NCBI RefSeq assembly: GCF_003201875.1
Contig: NZ_QJKD01000002.1
Coordinates: 124,001 to 188,000 of the forward strand
Direction: 5' to 3'
DNA length: 64,000 bases
From: Hungatella effluvii
Lineage (GTDB): Bacteria; Bacillota; Clostridia; Lachnospirales; Lachnospiraceae
Shown: in pieces, positions 59,478 to 64,000 of the stretch
Numbering within the stretch: position 1 is the stretch's first letter
Layout: the number at the start of each line of letters is the position of its first letter
Program-made: the position numbers and the translations under genes
Notes under the pieces: generated by a model
Seen by the model: the letters and a program-made list of their open reading frames with translations, nothing else
Database searches by the model: none
Told to the model about the DNA's origin: nothing

Positions 59478-61184
59478 ATGTTTCAGATTATGATGACATT
59501 GCTTATCTATATGATCCTGGTAATCCCCATTGGAATTTATCTGTATCATGTGGCAGCGAAGCAAAAGACGTTTGCAGATCCGGTATTTGACAGGATTGAT
59601 AATTTGATTTACAGGGTTTGCCGGATCAACCGTGAAAGTATGAACTGGAAGGTCTATGCACTGAACCTTATTATGACCAACGCGGTAATGATTTTAATCG
59701 GATATGTGGTACTTAGAGCGCAGGGGCTGCTGATGCTGAACCCCAACGGAATCGGAGCTATGGAACCAACGCTCTCCTATAATACGATCATATCCTTTAT
59801 GACCAATACGAATCTCCAGCATTATTCCGGTGAGTCGGGACTATCCTATTTAAGCCAGGTGGCCGTTATTATATTCATGATGTTTACTTCGGCGGCAACT
59901 GGTTACTCAGCCTGCATGGCATTTTGCCGCGGTCTGTCGGGGCGGCCTATGGGGAATTTTTATGAGGATATGGTCAGAAATACTACCCGTATTCTGATCC
60001 CACTCTCCTTTATCGTCGGCCTGATCCTAATCTGGCAGGGGACGCCGCAGAACTTCCAGACGAATTTCACCGTACATACGCTGGAAGGAAAATGGCAGGA
60101 TATTGCTACCGGTCCGATCGCGGCATTGGAATCCATTAAGCACGTCGGTACCAACGGCGGTGGATTTTTAGGGGCAAACTCTTCCACACCGCTGGAGAAT
60201 CCGACGATTATTACCAATCTGGCAGAGCTGTATTCCATGATGATACTGCCCGGAGCCTGTGTGATTGCCTTTGGACATATGATTGCAGACAGGCGCAGGG
60301 GAACCGGTAAAAAAACTGTTTTCGGCAGTCAGGGCAGAACGGTATTTGCGGCAATGGCAATTATTTTCCTGATCGGAATCGTCGTTTGCTATACAGCAGA
60401 GAAGGCGGGAAACCCCATTCTGGCAGGCGTCGGATTGAATCAGAGTATGGGCTCCTATGAGGGAAAGGAAGTCCGGTTCGGTATCGCCCAGTCGGCTCTT
60501 TTTACCACAACGACAACCTCTTTTACCACGGGAACGGTTAACAACATGCATGATACGCTGACCCCCCTGGGTGGCATGGTGCCGCTTCTGCACATGATGC
60601 TGAACTGTGTATTTGGAGGTAAGGGCGTAGGGCTTATGAACATGATCATGTACGTGATTCTTGCGGTTTTCCTGTGCGGATTGATGATCGGCCGTACGCC
60701 GGAATATTTAGGAAAGAAGATCGAAGGAAAGGAAATGAAGCTGGTTGCCATCTGTCTGATCGTGCATCCGCTCCTGATTCTTGGCTTCTCCGCACTGGCT
60801 GTTGCAACGCCGGGAGGATTGGCAGGTATTACAAACCCTGGATTCCATGGGCTGACACAGGTCTTGTACGAGTACGGCTCCTCCGCCGCCAATAATGGCT
60901 CCGGATTTGAAGGGCTCGCTGACAATACCGCATTCTGGAACATTACGGCAGGACTGGCCATGTATTTCGGACGTTTTCCGGCAATTATCATTCAGTTGGC
61001 AATCGCAGGCAGCATCCTTGCAAAACGCAGGGTAAATGAGACAATCGGCACACTCAGAACGGATAATGTGATATTTACACTGATACTCGTATTTATCGTA
61101 TATATTTTCGCGGCGTTGACGTTCTTCCCGGCACTTGCCCTTGGACCGGTCGCAGAACATCTGACGAACTGGTTCCCGTTATAG
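59478..61184 (+). CDS. kdpA: K+-transporting ATPase subunit A
   Basis: 568 residues with about ten membrane helices and four selectivity-filter loops, for example T-N-G-G-G-F (near 226) and T-T-T-S-F-T-T-G-T. It selects and conducts K+, working with KdpB. Start 59478 follows gaggaggaa. The length is normal for KdpA. Confidence 0.97.
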   Translation: MFQIMMTLLIYMILVIPIGIYLYHVAAKQKTFADPVFDRIDNLIYRVCRINRESMNWKVYALNLIMTNAVMILIGYVVLRAQGLLMLNPNGIGAMEPTLSYNTIISFMTNTNLQHYSGESGLSYLSQVAVIIFMMFTSAATGYSACMAFCRGLSGRPMGNFYEDMVRNTTRILIPLSFIVGLILIWQGTPQNFQTNFTVHTLEGKWQDIATGPIAALESIKHVGTNGGGFLGANSSTPLENPTIITNLAELYSMMILPGACVIAFGHMIADRRRGTGKKTVFGSQGRTVFAAMAIIFLIGIVVCYTAEKAGNPILAGVGLNQSMGSYEGKEVRFGIAQSALFTTTTTSFTTGTVNNMHDTLTPLGGMVPLLHMMLNCVFGGKGVGLMNMIMYVILAVFLCGLMIGRTPEYLGKKIEGKEMKLVAICLIVHPLLILGFSALAVATPGGLAGITNPGFHGLTQVLYEYGSSAANNGSGFEGLADNTAFWNITAGLAMYFGRFPAIIIQLAIAGSILAKRRVNETIGTLRTDNVIFTLILVFIVYIFAALTFFPALALGPVAEHLTNWFPL

Positions 61185-61209
61185 AGTTGAGTTTAGGAGG
61201 CAATTTCAA

Positions 61210-63297
61210 ATGTCAAAAAAGAGACAACAGTCAACAAAGTTTATAACGCGTGACATATTAAAGAGTTCCGTATTTGGAGCGTTTCAGAAGCTTGATCCCA
61301 GATATATGCTTAAAAATCCGGTAATGTTTGTGGTGGAAGTCGGATTTCTTATTACTCTGGTTCTCTGCTTCGTCCCCAACCTGTTTGGAGATGTGCAGGC
61401 ACTTGCTGGTAAGCTTCCGGCAGCGTCCTTAAGAACCTATAATGTGATTGTGACGCTGATCCTTTTTATTACGGTCTTATTTGCTAACTTTGCCGAGTCG
61501 GTGGCTGAGGGACGTGGAAAGGCCCAGGCGGAGACGCTGAAGAAGACGAAGAAGGATACGGTCGCCCACTTACTCTGGGACGACGGTTCTGAAACGGAGG
61601 TTTCCGCTTCTGAGTTAAAGAAGGGGGATGTGGTCATTGTAAGAATCAATGAGCTGATACCCAATGACGGAGAGGTAATCGAAGGAATTGCCTCCGTTGA
61701 TGAGTCCGCCATTACCGGTGAATCCGCTCCGGTAACGCGTGAAGCCGGCGGCGATTTCTCGTCAGTAACCGGGGGCACCACGGTGGTGTCCGACTGGCTG
61801 AAGATCAAGATAGCAGCGGAGCCGGGCGGTTCCTTCCTCGATAAGATGATTGCTCTGGTCGAAGGGGCATCCAGGCAGAAGACGCCCAATGAGATAGCTC
61901 TTAACACCTTGCTGGTCGGCCTGACCATCATATTTCTGATTGTTATAGTCTGCCTCTATCCATTTGCGGTTTACTCCGGCGTTCAGATTCCGGTGGCAAC
62001 CCTTGTGGCGCTCATGGTCTGCCTGATCCCCACTACTATTGGCGGTCTGCTCTCCGCAATCGGCATCGCCGGGATGGACCGGGTGACGAGGTTTAATGTC
62101 ATCGCCATGTCGGGAAAAGCGGTGGAAGCCTGCGGTGACGTGGACACCATGATTCTCGATAAAACGGGTACCATCACCTTTGGAAACCGTCTGGCTGCGG
62201 ATTTTTATCCCGTGGAAGGCATAGACAAAATGGATTTAATCGACCTTTCCGTTCTCGCTTCCTTAGAAGATGCCACACCGGAGGGAAAATCCATCACGGA
62301 TCTGGGTCATAAAATGGGCAGCCGCGTTGAAAAATCGATGGTGAAAAAAATGAATTTTATTGAATTTACAGCTCAGTCAAAAATGTCCGGGGTGGACTTA
62401 TCTGACGGCACCAGGATCCGTAAAGGTGCGGGAGAAGCCGTAAAAGAGCTGGTTTTGGCCGAAGGCGGTAGAATCCCGAGGGACCTGGATAAAATTGTGG
62501 AAGAGATCTCGAAACTGGGCGGAACACCGCTTACCGTCTGCGCCGATCATAAGGTTTACGGCGTCGTCTATTTAAAGGATACGGTCAAACCTGGTCTGGC
62601 GGAACGTTTTGCCAGGTTAAGGGAGATCGGAATCAAGACGGTCATGTGTACGGGAGATAATCCCCTGACTGCGGCCACCATTGCGAAAGAAGCCGGCGTG
62701 GACGGATTCATCGCAGAGTGCAGGCCGGAAGACAAGATAACCGAGATTAAGAAAGAACAGGCAGAAGGAAAGATCGTAGCCATGACGGGAGACGGCACCA
62801 ACGATGCACCGGCCCTGGCGCAGGCGGACGTGGGGCTGGCAATGAACTCGGGCACACAGGCCGCCAAAGAGGCCGCCAACATGGTAGACTTAGATTCGGA
62901 TCCGACGAAGATTCTGGAGGTGGTCGAGATTGGAAAACAGCTTCTGATCACAAGAGGTTCCTTAACGACCTTCTCTGTTGCAAATGACGTGGCAAAGTAT
63001 TTTGCAATCATACCCGCCATGTTCCAGCTGGTGATTCCGCAGATGAACATGCTGAACATTATGAAGCTGACGACCCCGTACAGCGCAATCTTGTCGGCGC
63101 TGATCTTTAACGCAGTCATCATCCCGAGCCTGATTCCGATTGCCATGCGCGGCGTGAAGTACAAACCGATGCGTTCGGAAAAAATGCTGCTGAAAAATAT
63201 GGGAATCTACGGTGTCGGCGGAGTGATCGTGCCGTTTATCGGCATCAAACTGATCGATATGATTGTGGCCCCGCTGCTGGCCGTGCTGGGCCTGTAG
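61210..63297 (+). CDS. kdpB: K+-transporting ATPase subunit B (P-type ATPase)
   Basis: 695 residues. P-type motifs are D-K-T-G-T-I-T with phosphorylated Asp317, T-G-E-S (actuator) in I-T-G-E-S-A, and [10 protein letters not shown] in the C-terminal hinge. It hydrolyses ATP to drive K+ through KdpA. An aggaggc site lies upstream, 25 bases after kdpA. Confidence 0.97.
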   Translation: MSKKRQQSTKFITRDILKSSVFGAFQKLDPRYMLKNPVMFVVEVGFLITLVLCFVPNLFGDVQALAGKLPAASLRTYNVIVTLILFITVLFANFAESVAEGRGKAQAETLKKTKKDTVAHLLWDDGSETEVSASELKKGDVVIVRINELIPNDGEVIEGIASVDESAITGESAPVTREAGGDFSSVTGGTTVVSDWLKIKIAAEPGGSFLDKMIALVEGASRQKTPNEIALNTLLVGLTIIFLIVIVCLYPFAVYSGVQIPVATLVALMVCLIPTTIGGLLSAIGIAGMDRVTRFNVIAMSGKAVEACGDVDTMILDKTGTITFGNRLAADFYPVEGIDKMDLIDLSVLASLEDATPEGKSITDLGHKMGSRVEKSMVKKMNFIEFTAQSKMSGVDLSDGTRIRKGAGEAVKELVLAEGGRIPRDLDKIVEEISKLGGTPLTVCADHKVYGVVYLKDTVKPGLAERFARLREIGIKTVMCTGDNPLTAATIAKEAGVDGFIAECRPEDKITEIKKEQAEGKIVAMTGDGTNDAPALAQADVGLAMNSGTQAAKEAANMVDLDSDPTKILEVVEIGKQLLITRGSLTTFSVANDVAKYFAIIPAMFQLVIPQMNMLNIMKLTTPYSAILSALIFNAVIIPSLIPIAMRGVKYKPMRSEKMLLKNMGIYGVGGVIVPFIGIKLIDMIVAPLLAVLGL

Positions 63298-63333
63298 ACC
63301 AACGGGCAGAGAAGCGTATGAAAGGAGATTTGG

Positions 63334-64000
63334 ATGAAATCATTTATGAATTATTTTAAAAATGCATTGATATGCACCATTGTCCTGGGTGTCCTGTGCA
63401 GCGTCGTGTATCCGGCGGCGCTGACACTGGCCGGGCAGGCATTTTTCCCGAAACAGGCAAACGGCAGCCTGATTGCGGTTCAGGCGGGTGGACAGGAGCA
63501 AATTGTAGGTTCGAAGTTTGTAGGACAGCAGTTCGAGGATTCCCGTTTTTTCCATGGGAGAGTGTCCTCTGTAAACTATAACTGCTACACGGATGAGGAG
63601 AAAGAGGACGGCAGTTACGGCGGTGTATCTTCCGGATCGTTTAATTACGCAAACTCCAATCCGGATTTAAAGGCACGTGTGGAAGAAGATATGGCGGCCT
63701 GGATGGAGGCGCACCCGGATGTGAAGCAGGAAGACATTCCTTCAGACCTCCTGACCGCTTCCGGTTCCGGACTGGACCCTCATATAACGGTTCAGGGCGC
63801 GCGGGTACAGGTTGGGGCAGTGTCGAAGGCCTCCGGCCTGACGGAAGAGGCGCTTAATGATATCATTGACCGAAACACGACGGGAAAGCTTTTGGGCATA
63901 TTCGGAGAAGAGACGGTCAACGTGCTGGGATGCAACCTGGACATTGCGGAGGCATTGGGCATGATCATCAGTACTGCACCGGAATTTACGCAGCGCAGTG
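63334..64000 (+). CDS. kdpC: K+-transporting ATPase subunit C, 3' end beyond window
   Basis: At least 222 residues are open to the window end. One N-terminal membrane helix (about 10-32) is followed by the KdpC motifs S-S-G-S-F-N-Y, N-P-D-L and S-G-L-D-P-H-I. KdpC often ends shortly after the N-V-L-x-x-N motif, but here the frame continues past it (I-A-E-A-L-G and on), so a C-terminal extension of more than 20 residues exists. The start follows aaaggagat. Confidence 0.93.
   Translation, partial: MKSFMNYFKNALICTIVLGVLCSVVYPAALTLAGQAFFPKQANGSLIAVQAGGQEQIVGSKFVGQQFEDSRFFHGRVSSVNYNCYTDEEKEDGSYGGVSSGSFNYANSNPDLKARVEEDMAAWMEAHPDVKQEDIPSDLLTASGSGLDPHITVQGARVQVGAVSKASGLTEEALNDIIDRNTTGKLLGIFGEETVNVLGCNLDIAEALGMIISTAPEFTQRS

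Noticed and set aside
1..64000. CRISPR arrays, tRNA/rRNA genes, insertion sequences, prophage genes
   Set aside because: No regularly spaced repeats, no tRNA-like cloverleafs noticed and no transposase, integrase or phage structural proteins among the translated frames.

Overview
The window reads as a chromosomal segment of a strict-anaerobe Firmicute of the Lachnospiraceae type (Clostridium symbiosum/Enterocloster-like). This is inferred from gene content: YesM/YesN two-component pairs, lipoprotein binding proteins with clostridial signal peptides, biotin-dependent sodium-pump decarboxylase subunits, strong AGGAGG ribosome sites and no outer-membrane genes. No rRNA, tRNA, transposase or CRISPR array was seen. 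Almost every gene serves uptake and catabolism of small acids or sugars, or the sensing of them.

Layout. 1-7.5 kb: the end of an adenylosuccinate synthetase-like gene, a YesM/YesN pair, and a TRAP transporter operon with two binding proteins. 7.5-10.4 kb: a soluble hybrid histidine kinase on the minus strand. 10.6-15.6 kb: a DUF1847 gene, two GntR regulators, an SLC13-type carrier and the two subunits of L(+)-tartrate dehydratase. 15.7-19.7 kb (minus): nitrilase, a second SLC13-type carrier and a LysR regulator. 19.8-25.0 kb: an MdcA-type malonate CoA transferase followed by all four subunits of a Na+-translocating biotin decarboxylase. 25.1-31.2 kb: DbpA-like helicase, GHKL kinase, esterase, AlkZ-like winged-helix protein and a MerR regulator. 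31.3-33.0 kb (minus): a beta-helix repeat protein. 33.2-40.4 kb: YesM/YesN, a sugar ABC importer without ATPase, and a sulfatase. 40.6-42.0 kb: a fluoride riboswitch with its terminator, driving a cation/proton antiporter. 42.3-43.4 kb: an unknown small protein and a LytTR protein with a degenerate receiver. 43.5-58.9 kb: a long sugar-catabolic cluster (MFS carrier, mutarotase, ROK regulator, aldo/keto reductase, RbsB/A/C-type ABC importer, two L-fucose-isomerase-like enzymes, class II aldolase, PfkB kinase, a broken VOC gene, esterase, DUF4867-like protein, small HPr-like protein). 59.0-64 kb: the kdp potassium ATPase operon, including two tiny membrane peptides, cut by the window end inside kdpC.

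The most unusual system is at 15.7-25.0 kb. The MdcA-like transferase sits with a methylmalonyl-CoA-decarboxylase-type sodium pump and without any acyl carrier protein or prosthetic-group genes. That suggests malonate is activated as malonyl-CoA and decarboxylated with Na+ export. The adjacent nitrilase and anion carrier could feed it. The second most interesting system is the 43.5-58.9 kb cluster, whose sugar substrate cannot be named from sequence. Three transporter operons also share an architectural feature: a strong hairpin between the binding-protein gene and the downstream transporter genes.
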